The translations under genes were made by a program, and so were the position numbers. Shown here piece after piece: positions 9,447 to 18,399 of a DNA stretch of 64,000 nt; positions within the stretch are counted from its first letter, which is position 1; each line of letters begins with the position of its first letter. The stretch lies in assembly GCF_024199845.1 (NCBI RefSeq), contig NZ_JANADO010000001.1:3100001-3164000 (forward strand), given 5' to 3'. Below the pieces are notes generated by a model. That model was not told where the DNA came from and did not search any database. It saw only the letters and a list, made by a program, of their open reading frames with translations. This DNA comes from Bradyrhizobium sp. CCGB12 (GTDB lineage Bacteria; Pseudomonadota; Alphaproteobacteria; Rhizobiales; Xanthobacteraceae).

Positions 9447-9787
9447 GCCGAACGTGTGTGGAGTTTTGCGTTCACGGCCGGAGGGGCACGCGTCACATAG
9501 GGTTTTGTAACCTGACGTCTGGTTAAGGCCCCGTGGCAGAACGACGCTTGAGCAGTTGCCAGATCGGCTGACAGCGATAGACCCGACATCGGCCGGTGCA
9601 GCTTCACACGGCTGCTTGTGACCCTGGCTGTGTGAGAACTCAAAAATCGAAACTCGACAAGGAATGATATTTTTCAGTTCGATCTCTAAGTTGAATCCGC
9701 TTGTGCGTTGAGCGACTAAAACGGTCTTGGACGAATAACTTCTTCTATCGCGATTGAGCGTCTTCGCGTTTTCACACAGCCAAGACC
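9447..9787. other. Intergenic stretch between convergent genes
   Basis: About 340 bases separate the methyltransferase and the convergent AraC-type gene. The composition is more AT-rich around 9650-9720. No gene, tRNA or clear terminator hairpin was recognised. Confidence 0.5.
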
Positions 9788-10783
9788 CTAAGCGGACGTT
9801 GGCGTCCGCTTTCGTTGCCCAATGTCGGCGTGGACTCCTGCGTTGTCGTCGCGGGCGGCGCCCGATCCGCCCGGCGTGGTGCCGAAACGCCGGCGGAATC
9901 CGCGTGCAAAATGCGTGTAGTCGCGAAAGCCGCAGGCGTAGGCAATATCGCTGAGAGGTTGACCTGTTTTCATCGACGCGCGGCGTTCAATCAGATGCGC
10001 CGCATGATCGAGACGGAGCGAAGATATGTAGTGACTGCATGTCCACCCACGGTTCGTAAACAGGCTCTGCAGATAGCGCAGCGAAATTCCCATCTCGGCA
10101 GCCACCTCACGCGGAGAGATGTTCGGATCGGCAAAGCGGTCCTTTATGATGCCGCAGACGCGCCCGAATAGTTTGTCGGTGTGGCGCGAGCCAAGCGGGG
10201 CGAGCGGTGCAAACAGTGCGCCAAGGAGATCATAGACCACCAGACGCATATAGTCGTCAGCCGACGCGACCGCCGGTTCTACATTGCCGACGGGGTCAAG
10301 AGCGAGTTGACTAAGTATGCGCGCCGCCTGCCCCTGCCCGCGACCGAGCGTGCCACCTTGCGGCTCGAAGCCGAGATGCGACACCAGCTTCTGGCGTGGC
10401 AACTGCAAGCCAAGCCATTGCGCTTGCTGGACCCCAACGGATGTCACGGGTCTCGTGGAATCGAGCAGGACGAGTTCGCCAGCAGCGGCATTTACAATCC
10501 GGTCGTTCTGAATGATTGTCGATCCGCCCGTCAGCTGAGCTACGACGAAGTAACACTCCATGTCATCACGGCGAATGTCCCGCTCCGTCCGGTCAACTCG
10601 GACACCGTCGCAGGCGGAATCCACCGCAGCTAACCCGAAGACGCGCCGCGGGCGTACCCTGCCCGTGAAGATATTGGTTCCGCGAGCAGGACTAAAACAA
10701 CAAAAATTCTCGCGCATTGCAGCTATGTAACCGTCATAATCCAATTCTGGAGCGCTGAGAAAATCATCGTTTGGCTGCACCAT
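9788..10783 (-). CDS. AraC-family transcriptional regulator
   Basis: A 331-residue regulator. The N-terminal 200 residues resemble the AraC-binding-like sensor domain of FeaR-type regulators (LLDSTRPVTSVG is typical). The C-terminus holds two helix-turn-helix motifs, VAAEMGISLRYLQSLF and IAYACGFRDYTHFARGFRRR. The ATG at 10783 is preferred over an upstream TTG because GGAGAG lies just before it. It is convergent with the methyltransferase and is the natural candidate to control that cassette, although no target site is visible. Confidence 0.88.
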   Translation of the reverse strand: MVQPNDDFLSAPELDYDGYIAAMRENFCCFSPARGTNIFTGRVRPRRVFGLAAVDSACDGVRVDRTERDIRRDDMECYFVVAQLTGGSTIIQNDRIVNAAAGELVLLDSTRPVTSVGVQQAQWLGLQLPRQKLVSHLGFEPQGGTLGRGQGQAARILSQLALDPVGNVEPAVASADDYMRLVVYDLLGALFAPLAPLGSRHTDKLFGRVCGIIKDRFADPNISPREVAAEMGISLRYLQSLFTNRGWTCSHYISSLRLDHAAHLIERRASMKTGQPLSDIAYACGFRDYTHFARGFRRRFGTTPGGSGAARDDNAGVHADIGQRKRTPTSA

Positions 10784-11593
10784 CGACTCTCCATGGAAAT
10801 CATTTATCAAACGCAACGTTAGGTTTGATAGCTGCCTGCGCCGAAGCCACGGGCAAACGTTCGTTAGGTTGGCATGGTCCCCAGACTGGTGCCGCTCAAC
10901 TCCGCGTCACGCCCCCTCACACTTCCGAGATCGTGTCAAAGCCGCGCGGCGCAAAGCGCGCTAGTACGCTCGATTGAGCGCGAGCGCCTCGCGACACCTG
11001 AGGTCGTCCGTCATAAGTGGGCACAGCGATGTCGCCTATTGGCCCCTTAGCCGAACCATGATGATCCTAGTGTGATGTCGCCTATCGGTAGTAGATCGGA
11101 CGCCGGGCGACGCTTGCCTTAACCGTCGCTTTTGACCCGAAACAGAAATCGCTTTCGCGAGGATCGAAATCCGGGTCATTGCGGGCGACCATGGCGTTCC
11201 ACCACGGACGACCGCCGCTTAAGTTCCAGTAGTTACGGGTCCATCCCCCGACGCCCGGCGCGGGCGTCCTTGGTGGCGGCGGCGTGCGCACGAACAGCTG
11301 ATCATCAAGGTCCCTTTCGGCCGCTCGCCCCGAAGGGCCAGCATCGCGGCAATGGCGGCCAAACAGGCGAATTTTCGAAGCCGCGGCGTCTGATCAGGCA
11401 TCGAATTTGCGCAGCGCGGCACAAGTTTGCACTGCCATCAGGTCGACGGTTGTGCTCTCTTTGGCTACGCAATCTGTCGCTCATCATTTCAACCCCGGCC
11501 CCAGGTCGGCTTGAGAGGGAGCGTTGCTCCGGCGTTGATCCCCACGATTCGCGCCGGTCGCCTTGTTCATGAGTTCACCTTGGAGTGACGGCC
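10784..11593. other. Gene-poor region with repeat fragments
   Basis: About 810 bases upstream of the AraC-type gene contain no supportable coding sequence. The stretch near 11124-11160 (GCTTTTGACCCGAAACAG) and the pieces around 11005-11055 belong to the same dispersed repeat pattern found throughout 6.6-18.4 kb. The first 100 bases should hold the regulator's promoter. Confidence 0.45.
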
Positions 11594-11740
11594 ATGGTGC
11601 AGAACGTAGTAACGGGATTGGTCGTGGTGGCCTTGATTATCATGGGCGTGCTTGCCTACGCGCAGAAACATGAGGGGTGCTTGCGCGGGCGCTCGCTCCA
11701 AACCTTCCAGCCCTGCGGAGCACCTGGCGTTGACATTTAG
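11594..11740 (+). CDS. Possible 48-residue membrane peptide
   Basis: A short frame starting at ATG after a weak GGAG site. Residues 5-22 form one hydrophobic helix (VVTGLVVVALIIMGVLAY), followed by a short cysteine-containing tail. The beginning resembles the small membrane protein at 6398-6568 (NVxTGL then a helix). It may be real or a degraded copy, and it has no operon partner. Confidence 0.3.
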   Translation: MVQNVVTGLVVVALIIMGVLAYAQKHEGCLRGRSLQTFQPCGAPGVDI

Positions 11741-12161
11741 CGCTGGCCGCGCTGCGGCCAACCTCGCGCGATTTGGTGCCCCGGCAATCCTGGTCGCCTA
11801 TTTCCGCCTGTACGGGCCGAGCCGTTCTTCAGCCGAACGTGGGGTCTTGACCAACTGGAGCGACTGATCAGGCGACGCGTTGAACTTGCTTCCGTCGGTG
11901 GTCGGTCGAAGTCTGCTCTTGGACCCAAAGGCGACATTGGATGCTAGAGGAGCAATTCAGAGCGAACCGACCTTTGTGGCGAGCATGCCTCCTGAATGTG
12001 CGCGCGTACTTACGTCAATTCGGTTGACCGAAAAGACGCAAACGACCCAGAGCGTCCACCTCGATGCGTCGCATTTTGGCGCAGCATGTGAGTCCGCGGT
12101 GAGTGCAGCCACAGTCTAGACGTGATACCTACGTGTTGTCGTCCTCGGCGGTGAGGAACGC
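11741..12161. other. Intergenic stretch, nothing recognised
   Basis: About 420 bases before the substrate-binding protein gene. Short open frames lack ribosome sites and family patterns. The leader of the downstream gene lies here, but no promoter was identified. Confidence 0.4.
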
Positions 12162-13163
12162 ATGAAGTGGCGGAATTTCATAGCCGGTATGTTGCTTGTG
12201 GTCACGATCCCGCATGCACAGGCACAGCAGCAATCCAAAGTCTACCGGCTCGCCATTGCCGCTCCTTCAACGCCAGTCATCGAGATGAAAGAGGAAAGCG
12301 GACATTCGGTACATCAGCCGTTGTTCGAAGAGCTGAAGCGGCTTGGTTACATCGAGGGACGCAATCTGGTGGTGGAGCGCTATTCGGGTGACGGGCGATC
12401 CGAGAACTATCCTGAGCTTGCCCGCAGGGTGGTCCACTCAATGCCCGATGTAATTTTCGTCATGACCGGCCGCTTGACCCGGCATTTCAAGCAAGCGACG
12501 GCCGCTATTCCGATTGTTGCGTTGACGGGTGATCCGATTGCGTTAGGGCTCGTAAACAACTTGGCGCGACCAGACGGCAACATCACTGGTATTGTCGTCG
12601 ATGCAGGGAAGGAGATTGAAGGCAAGCGCATCGAACTCTTGAAGGAGATGGTGCCAGGGGCATCCCGGCTAGCTTACATAACTCCACAGGTGATGTGGGA
12701 AAGTCGCTTCGGTGCGGAAGCGCGTGACGCGGCCCGGCGCGCAGGACTTTCGCTCCTCGGCCTCCCACTCGAAAGCCCCATTCAAGAAGCGGAGTATCGA
12801 CGCGCCTTTGCGTCGGCCGCCGCGGCGGACGTGGCAGGGATCATTATGCCAGATATCGAAGAGCACGTCACGTATCGGCGGCTGATCGTCACGCTGGCCG
12901 AGCAAGCACGGATGCCCACGATATACTCGTACCGCCAGTTTGTTGAAGCAGGAGGTCTCATATCTTATGGAGTCGATCTATCTAGCCTTAGCCGCCAGGT
13001 CGCTAATGACATCCATCTAATCCTCAAAGGAGCTAAGCCGGGCGACATTCCCTTCCAGTTGCCGACCAAGAACGAATTGATCATCAATGTGACCGTTGCG
13101 AAGGCGCTTGGCCTGACGATCTCTCCCTCGCTACTCGCCCGCGCCGATAAGGTCATTGAATGA
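12162..13163 (+). CDS. Orphan ABC-type substrate-binding protein (ABC_sub_bind family)
   Basis: A 333-residue secreted protein with a signal peptide ending at AQAQQ near residue 23. The pattern LKRLGYIEGRNLVVERY, then LARPDGNITGI and IELLKEMVPGASR, identifies the TrpX-like ABC_sub_bind family, which is greatly expanded in Bradyrhizobium. Cognate permease and ATPase genes are absent here, which is usual for these paralogues. The ligand is unknown. Confidence 0.85.
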   Translation: MKWRNFIAGMLLVVTIPHAQAQQQSKVYRLAIAAPSTPVIEMKEESGHSVHQPLFEELKRLGYIEGRNLVVERYSGDGRSENYPELARRVVHSMPDVIFVMTGRLTRHFKQATAAIPIVALTGDPIALGLVNNLARPDGNITGIVVDAGKEIEGKRIELLKEMVPGASRLAYITPQVMWESRFGAEARDAARRAGLSLLGLPLESPIQEAEYRRAFASAAAADVAGIIMPDIEEHVTYRRLIVTLAEQARMPTIYSYRQFVEAGGLISYGVDLSSLSRQVANDIHLILKGAKPGDIPFQLPTKNELIINVTVAKALGLTISPSLLARADKVIE

Positions 13164-13216
13164 GCCGCCGTCTTCTGCTCATGACCCATTAGCGAAACAA
13201 CGGCGCGTCTGACGGT

Positions 13217-13360
13217 GGTCCGCTTATTACGTTGTGGCGGACTAGATTTGCTTGTCCCGAGTTCTTCGCATTTCGACCCTCAGCCGAATCGGCTACCGGC
13301 GGTGAACCGGACGCGGGGCTGGTTTTCTCTCGATTGCCGCTTTTGACTCGTAGCGGACTC
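13217..13360. repeat. Dispersed repeat fragments
   Basis: The gap before the next gene contains GGTCCGCTTATTACG...GTGGCGGAC (13217-13245) and GCCGCTTTTGACTCGTAGCG (starting 13336). These are variants of the GTCCGCTTTTGACCC / AAGCGGAC repeat scattered through this region. No coding potential is seen. Confidence 0.4.
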
Positions 13361-13442
13361 TTTCGTTCATGAAAAATTGAGCACTTGCTCGGCTCGCGGT
13401 TGACGGACTATCGAACTGCAACCAAAAAGGTAGGGCTCCTCA

Positions 13443-14267
13443 GTGGAGCGAGGCAAATGGGACATGCCCGAATTTGGACGTAGGCAAGGCCGGGAGACGG
13501 GCGATCTAACCCGCGCCGAAACGTCCGACGTGATGAAGTGGGTTACTTCCTCCGTGGTCGTGGTTTTGCTGATAGCGGGCTTCTTCGGTTACAGGGTGTT
13601 CCTTTACCCCGCCAATTCAGATCCGCTCCTGGAGAAACGCGAGTCCTTTGCAGAGTGGGTACAAAGGGGTGCGTTTAGGGAAGATCCACTGCAAGAGCAT
13701 CCCTCCCTTAACACCTCGGTGGTTCCGATCCCTTTTGGTAACAAGGTCTACAAAGTTCCGCGCAACTATCTTGTGGATTTAGATCGATCAAGTGTCGCCC
13801 CCGACCCTCGAACGACGACATTCGAAATTCGCGTCCTGCTCCCTGACTTGGCGCCCAGAAACGCGAACAATGCCGATAGGTTTGTAGAGCATCCGTATCG
13901 CGATGGATTCCAAGATCAGGTGATTGCAACGATCCGAGGGGGACAGGAGGAGCTGGATTTGTCCGAACGAAAGCTTCTATGGGATCGTCGGTGTCAAGAG
14001 AAAGGCCGAGGCACTTTCCGAGCAGTCGCTTCTGGTTACAAACTATGTGAGGCAGATTCCGATCTGTTTCTCAAGGATACGGCCGACGGACCCCTGATTT
14101 TCGCCTGCAATAACATCTCTGACAAGAATCCTTACTGCACTCTCGCAGAGCCCACCGGCGCGCAATACGGCGTTCTGAATTTGGAGTTCAGTCGTGACTA
14201 CGTTTACCAAGCAGGTGAAATCAGGAAAGGGTTTCGATCGCTCTTGGACTCTTTTGCCGAAAATTAA
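13443..14267 (+). CDS. Unrecognised membrane-anchored protein
   Basis: Up to 274 residues from a GTG start. One hydrophobic segment at about residues 32-51 (WVTSSVVVVLLIAGFFGY) is followed by a roughly 220-residue hydrophilic domain, presumably periplasmic, containing cysteines in KLCEAD, FACNN and PYCTL. Internal ATG starts at 13464 or 13533 are possible; the last would start just before the membrane segment. No family is recognised. It lies in the repeat-rich region next to other orphan membrane genes. Confidence 0.55.
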   Translation: MERGKWDMPEFGRRQGRETGDLTRAETSDVMKWVTSSVVVVLLIAGFFGYRVFLYPANSDPLLEKRESFAEWVQRGAFREDPLQEHPSLNTSVVPIPFGNKVYKVPRNYLVDLDRSSVAPDPRTTTFEIRVLLPDLAPRNANNADRFVEHPYRDGFQDQVIATIRGGQEELDLSERKLLWDRRCQEKGRGTFRAVASGYKLCEADSDLFLKDTADGPLIFACNNISDKNPYCTLAEPTGAQYGVLNLEFSRDYVYQAGEIRKGFRSLLDSFAEN

Positions 14268-14353
14268 ACTTGGGTTTCCACCAACTCCGTACAAGCGCGT
14301 TGTTGTTAGCTCCTGGCCCCGCTTCGCGGCTTTTGGCACAAGGATAATGCCTA

Positions 14354-14650
14354 ATGTACTTCCTCGCTGCCTGTCTGATCGTGGTAGTCGCGAGTGCCGC
14401 GATATCGCTTCGTCGATCCAGAAATTTATCACAGCACCCTCAGTGGGCTACCCCGGCCCAGCGGCTCGCAACACGGCGGCGGGCGCTTTTGCCGACAATC
14501 TGCGCGGGCTTTTGTCTGCTAGTGCTGCTCGGATTTCATCATTTTCAGCACGAGCCAGAACTTGGTCCCACCGCGGTGACCTATCTCATGATGCTTGCTG
14601 CTTCCTTCTTCGGTGGTTCATTTCTTGGCGTCATTGGCGGTATGGATTGA
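14354..14650 (+). CDS. Small multi-pass membrane protein, unknown
   Basis: A 98-residue frame with three likely membrane helices: residues 2-18, about 46-62 and 73-95. The stretch between the first two is strongly basic (SLRRSRNL, ATRRRA). No family is recognised. The ribosome site is weak. It lies about 90 bases before the IS1182-type element and may be cargo-like or simply an orphan. Confidence 0.45.
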   Translation: MYFLAACLIVVVASAAISLRRSRNLSQHPQWATPAQRLATRRRALLPTICAGFCLLVLLGFHHFQHEPELGPTAVTYLMMLAASFFGGSFLGVIGGMD

Positions 14651-14741
14651 GGCGATCAACGCAAGGCAAAAACGCGCCAGACCATGGCAGCCGACAAGCT
14701 GCCATGTGTTTGGCGTCGTCCTGTTGATGTCCGCTTTTGGT

Positions 14742-16235
14742 CGATTTTGTTGAAAAAGTCGACGCTTGCGCCGATTGATCTTCGCTGATTCAGTCGTCGC
14801 GAGAGGACTGAATCATGATGGGACATCAGCTGGGTGAGCAGGCTGCGTTGTTCTACGAGTTTTCGCTCGAGCGGCACATTCCGAGCGATCATCTGTTGCG
14901 ATCAATCGACAGGTTCGTGGACCTCGATGGGCTGAGGCGAGAGCTGTCACCCTTCTACAGCACGATCGGGCGTCCCTCGATCGCCCCCGAGCTGATGATC
15001 CGGATGCTGCTGGTCGGCTACTGCTTCGGTATCCGATCGGAGCGTCGCTTGTGCGAAGAGGTCCACCTCAACCTGGCATACCGCTGGTTCTGCCGCCTTG
15101 GGCTCGATCGTGACGTGCCCGATCACTCGACCTTCTCGAAGAACCGACATGGCCGCTTCCGCGACAGTGATCTGTTGCGACAGCTGTTCGAGGCCGTATT
15201 GCGCCGCTGCATCGACGAGGGGCTGGTTGGCGGAGAAAGCTTTGCAGTCGATGCCAGCCTGATCAAGGCCGACGCGAACCGGCAGAACGGCGTCGAGGGC
15301 GAGAAGGGGTTGCCCCCACAAGCTGCAAGCCGTGCCATCGACGAGTATCTAGCCGTCTTGGACGATGCGGCTTTTGGGGCCGCGACCGAGATCGTCCCCA
15401 AGTTCATCTCACCGGCTGATCCAGCCGCACGCTGGACCGGCGCCCATGGCGGGCAGGCTTTCTTTGCCTACTCTACCAACTATCTGATCGATGTGGAGAA
15501 CGCGATCATTGTCGACGTGGAGCCGACCACGGCGATACGGCAGGCGGAAGTTCTCGCTGCCAAGCGCATGATCGAGCGAACCGCGAAGAACTTCGCTCTC
15601 CACCCGTCCAGACTCCTCGGTGATAGTGCCTATGGTTCAGCCGACATGCTGGGCTGGCTGGTCGATGAACACGGCATCGAGCCGCATGTGACCGTGTTCG
15701 ACAAATCGGCACGCAAGGACGGCACCTTCGCACGGGAGGACTTCAATTATGATCCAGCCGGCGACGTTTATATCTGTCCTGGCGGCAAGACACTGACCAC
15801 AACAGGGACACGTGTGAATGATGGCGAGACGTTGCTTTATCGAGCGAGCAAGGCTGACTGTGACGCTTGTGCTTTGAGGCCACGCTGCTGCCCGAACACG
15901 CCTGCTCGAAGGGTGCCTCGTTCGATTCATGAGGGGGCCCGCGACATGGCGCGGGCGATTGCCAACACCTGGGAGGGGCGAACATCAAGACGACTGCGCA
16001 AGAAGGTCGAAATGTTGTTCGCTCACCTCAAACGCATTCTCAGGCTGGACCGACTGCGACTACGTGGACCGAATGGTGCCCGTGACGAGTTCCTCCTCGC
16101 AGCAGCCGCGCAGAACCTTCGGAAATTAGCTAAGCTGGTCCCAATGCCGCAGCCAAAGGCGGCCTGAGAGATGGTCGGTTCGCGCTGCAATTTGCGGCCG
16201 CCTCTGCCGCGAGACGGACTTCTTCAACGGAATCG
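14742..16235 (+). mobile_element. IS1182-family insertion sequence
   Basis: One transposase gene lies between imperfect inverted repeats. The left end at 14742-14760 reads CGATTTTGTTGAAAAAGTC; the right end at 16217-16235, read in reverse complement, matches at 16 of 19 positions. The left end abuts a fragment of the dispersed GTCCGCTTTTGG repeat. A target duplication could not be resolved by eye, so the outermost bases are uncertain. Confidence 0.75.
14815..16167 (+). CDS. IS1182-family transposase
   Basis: A 450-residue intact transposase. The N-terminal DUF772-like region is clear: RPSIAPELMIRMLLVGYCFG, then RLCEEVHLNLAYRWFCRL and DHSTFSKNR. The catalytic DDE half follows, with AVDASLIKADANRQ, LLGDSAYGSADM and RRLRKKVEMLFAHLKRIL near the end. 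A cysteine cluster (CDACALRPRCCPN) precedes the last catalytic block. No frameshift is seen, so the element may still be active. Confidence 0.92.
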   Translation: MMGHQLGEQAALFYEFSLERHIPSDHLLRSIDRFVDLDGLRRELSPFYSTIGRPSIAPELMIRMLLVGYCFGIRSERRLCEEVHLNLAYRWFCRLGLDRDVPDHSTFSKNRHGRFRDSDLLRQLFEAVLRRCIDEGLVGGESFAVDASLIKADANRQNGVEGEKGLPPQAASRAIDEYLAVLDDAAFGAATEIVPKFISPADPAARWTGAHGGQAFFAYSTNYLIDVENAIIVDVEPTTAIRQAEVLAAKRMIERTAKNFALHPSRLLGDSAYGSADMLGWLVDEHGIEPHVTVFDKSARKDGTFAREDFNYDPAGDVYICPGGKTLTTTGTRVNDGETLLYRASKADCDACALRPRCCPNTPARRVPRSIHEGARDMARAIANTWEGRTSRRLRKKVEMLFAHLKRILRLDRLRLRGPNGARDEFLLAAAAQNLRKLAKLVPMPQPKAA

Positions 16236-16495
16236 GTCCATGGCTGACCGTAGCTCATAGCGCCGCGAAGTCCGCTTCCTGATGGTGACCCGAACAGTCC
16301 GTGCAAACTCGCCAAGGCCGCCTTTGACCCGAAGCGAAACTCGACGGAAACTTGCGGGCAGAGCAAACTTCGCTTTAACCCTTGGTTGCGCAAATTGCGA
16401 TAATCAATCTGGGTGGCGTGTAAAGAAGCAAGAGCAGCTACATCGCGCGCTGGGTGGCCCTAAGAATTGGAAACTCTTGAGACAAAAAGTCGTCC
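16236..16495. other. Intergenic stretch after IS element with repeat fragment
   Basis: No gene is supported here. GCCTTTGACCCGAAGCGAAA at 16319-16338 is another copy of the dispersed repeat. The remaining sequence is the leader of the gene at 16496. Confidence 0.4.
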
Positions 16496-17782
16496 ATGAA
16501 GGCTAAAGTAGCTCTTCTCTTCGTGGTCGTAGTGGCCGCATTTCTTGCGGCGATCGTCGCTGCGCAGCGTTCGCCGGTCTTTCAAGCGCTTCGAGGCAAT
16601 TGGGATTTCGTTAAATCTGTACAGCGCGAAACCGGTACTTACTATCGCCTAAAAGTAAAGCTGACCTATAAAGGCGAACCGCAAGACTTTGATATCGTGG
16701 TCACTTGCGGCGGACGTCAAATCAATTACGCGGATGGTGGCCGGACGTCAGAGCTTGGGGTCACGCCGAGTGTCTTTGGGCGACGAATGAGCGATGGCAA
16801 AGCGCTTATCGTTCATCCGCCGGTGGCTTGCCGTGGTGAGACAACAGCGAACGGTGGAGTCGCTCCTGACTTGCTGCCGGCCGTCGTCGTCTTTGAGGAT
16901 GCGGAGACGTTGGCCTTCGGCACTGCATATATGTCGGATGATGCTTACGACAGCCCGCTGTCGGTCTTGAGATTTGGCGGTGCTACGATTGACCGAGCCG
17001 ACCGCGCTGCATTCGAGAAATTCCGGCGCGAACAGCCGAATCTAGTCAAGCGCTCTTCATACTGGACTCGAGCCGGTGCCTCAGCACTCAGGGACCGTGA
17101 CTTAGCCGCAGCCCGCATCCCAATGGGAGTTGTTTGTTTTAGCTACGCCCGCTATCGGCTCTTCGGGCAAGGGAAAGACCGTGCGCATGAACTTTGGCCG
17201 GCCGAAAGGCCGCGGTTCTGGCTGCCCGCCACGCAGCAAGATAGCGAAGCGATCCATCCATTCACTTACGCTAAGCCCGTGCTGACGGATCATGATGAAG
17301 CGACGCCGTATCCGGCCAATCAAGTCATGCAGCATGAATTTGTATCTATGCTAGGCATGCCCAGACGTGGCCTGGATCGCCCAAAAAAGCACACGCGATT
17401 CATTGCGCCCTCTTATTACCCGGATATTGGCGGCTGGATCGCATTGCCGTGGCCTCCAGACGCCGCGACACGCGCGGAGACCCTACTTCAAAATGGACCG
17501 CATGTTGGTGCAAGCATCGATTTTCGCAACGGCGCAACCAGAGGATTTGGATACTGCCGACCGACGGTCTCGGAATTTCCAACCGGTTTCGAGTATTCCG
17601 ATCCCTATACGAACCCGTCCGTTCCCTACGTGCGTTTGCCTCAGGTCAACTTTATCGATGGGGTTGAGGTCTCCGGCCGGTCCAATTGGGGGCCCATTGG
17701 CCCGTCACTGGTCGTCGAGCGCGATGAGTTTGTTTATCGGCCATTTATCTTCGGGCTCGCATCATTATGGGGCGATGTCTGA
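16496..17782 (+). CDS. Unrecognised secreted or membrane-anchored protein
   Basis: A 428-residue protein with an N-terminal hydrophobic helix (VALLFVVVVAAFLAAIVAA), either a signal anchor or a cleaved leader. The rest is hydrophilic and probably periplasmic, rich in aromatic residues and prolines, with pairs such as VVTCGG and PPVACRG that could form a disulfide. The start ATG overlaps no other gene and has a weak AAAGTCGTCC leader. No family is recognised. Codon use appears less GC-biased than in the core genes nearby, consistent with acquired DNA. Confidence 0.6.
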   Translation: MKAKVALLFVVVVAAFLAAIVAAQRSPVFQALRGNWDFVKSVQRETGTYYRLKVKLTYKGEPQDFDIVVTCGGRQINYADGGRTSELGVTPSVFGRRMSDGKALIVHPPVACRGETTANGGVAPDLLPAVVVFEDAETLAFGTAYMSDDAYDSPLSVLRFGGATIDRADRAAFEKFRREQPNLVKRSSYWTRAGASALRDRDLAAARIPMGVVCFSYARYRLFGQGKDRAHELWPAERPRFWLPATQQDSEAIHPFTYAKPVLTDHDEATPYPANQVMQHEFVSMLGMPRRGLDRPKKHTRFIAPSYYPDIGGWIALPWPPDAATRAETLLQNGPHVGASIDFRNGATRGFGYCRPTVSEFPTGFEYSDPYTNPSVPYVRLPQVNFIDGVEVSGRSNWGPIGPSLVVERDEFVYRPFIFGLASLWGDV

Positions 17783-17805
17783 GGCGACATAGAAATCCAC
17801 TGTCG

Positions 17806-17832
17806 TCCGCTTCTGGGGCCCCTAGCGGACAT
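17806..17832. repeat. Palindromic copy of dispersed repeat
   Basis: GTCCGCTTCTGGGGCCCCTA followed by GCGGACAT forms an imperfect palindrome. It matches the repeat pattern near 6.65, 11.1, 13.3, 16.3 and 18.3 kb. It sits just after the stop of the preceding gene and may help end its transcript. Confidence 0.4.
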
Positions 17833-17921
17833 ATGTGGTTGCCAAGATCCTAATTGAGACTGGGAGTTTCCGGCTCAATGAGGAAAAGGTCCGTTGAAGC
17901 AACGCGAGTACGGTCGCTTTC

Positions 17922-18296
17922 GTGATAGATGCTGGACAAGTTCGCCGACAATACATCTTCGCATTGGCTGGGCCACTGATCGGATGGGCGGTGTTGTGTG
18001 TAGTGCTCGGACTGCCAGGCTTGCTAGTGTTCGGCACCTTGTTCGGTTTACCGTTCATCTACCTGTTTGGGCTCCCCCCTGCAGTCCTCATCTATTGCGT
18101 TGATCGCGAGATGATCGATAGATCACTGCCTCTTTGGTCGAGGAGTATCGCTTGTCTGCTCTCGGGCGGTCTGCTCTCGATTGGTCTACTTTACTTCGTT
18201 CCTCTCCCGCTGGGTCTTCATAGCCCCGGGATTTTGCTCGGAAGTCTGCCCGGAGCCATTGCCGGAGTCGCCTGTGTCGCTTGGGGAGGAAGGTGA
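17922..18296 (+). CDS. Small integral membrane protein, unknown
   Basis: A 124-residue frame from a GTG start with four likely membrane helices: residues 12-30, 33-59, 76-97 and 102-121. It is glycine- and leucine-rich with little soluble sequence. No family is recognised. It stands alone between repeat fragments and the double-GrlR gene. Confidence 0.45.
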   Translation: MIDAGQVRRQYIFALAGPLIGWAVLCVVLGLPGLLVFGTLFGLPFIYLFGLPPAVLIYCVDREMIDRSLPLWSRSIACLLSGGLLSIGLLYFVPLPLGLHSPGILLGSLPGAIAGVACVAWGGR

Positions 18297-18399
18297 TACA
18301 GCGAGGCGGGCAAGGCAGCCTCTGGCCCCACGGCGGACATCCAGATGCTTGGCTTGAATGTCGCCTTCTGAGGGCAGACGCGACGGAATTATCAGCAAC

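Noticed and set aside
11880..12119. 79-codon frame before the orphan binding protein
   Set aside because: No leader, domain or ribosome site; likely chance.
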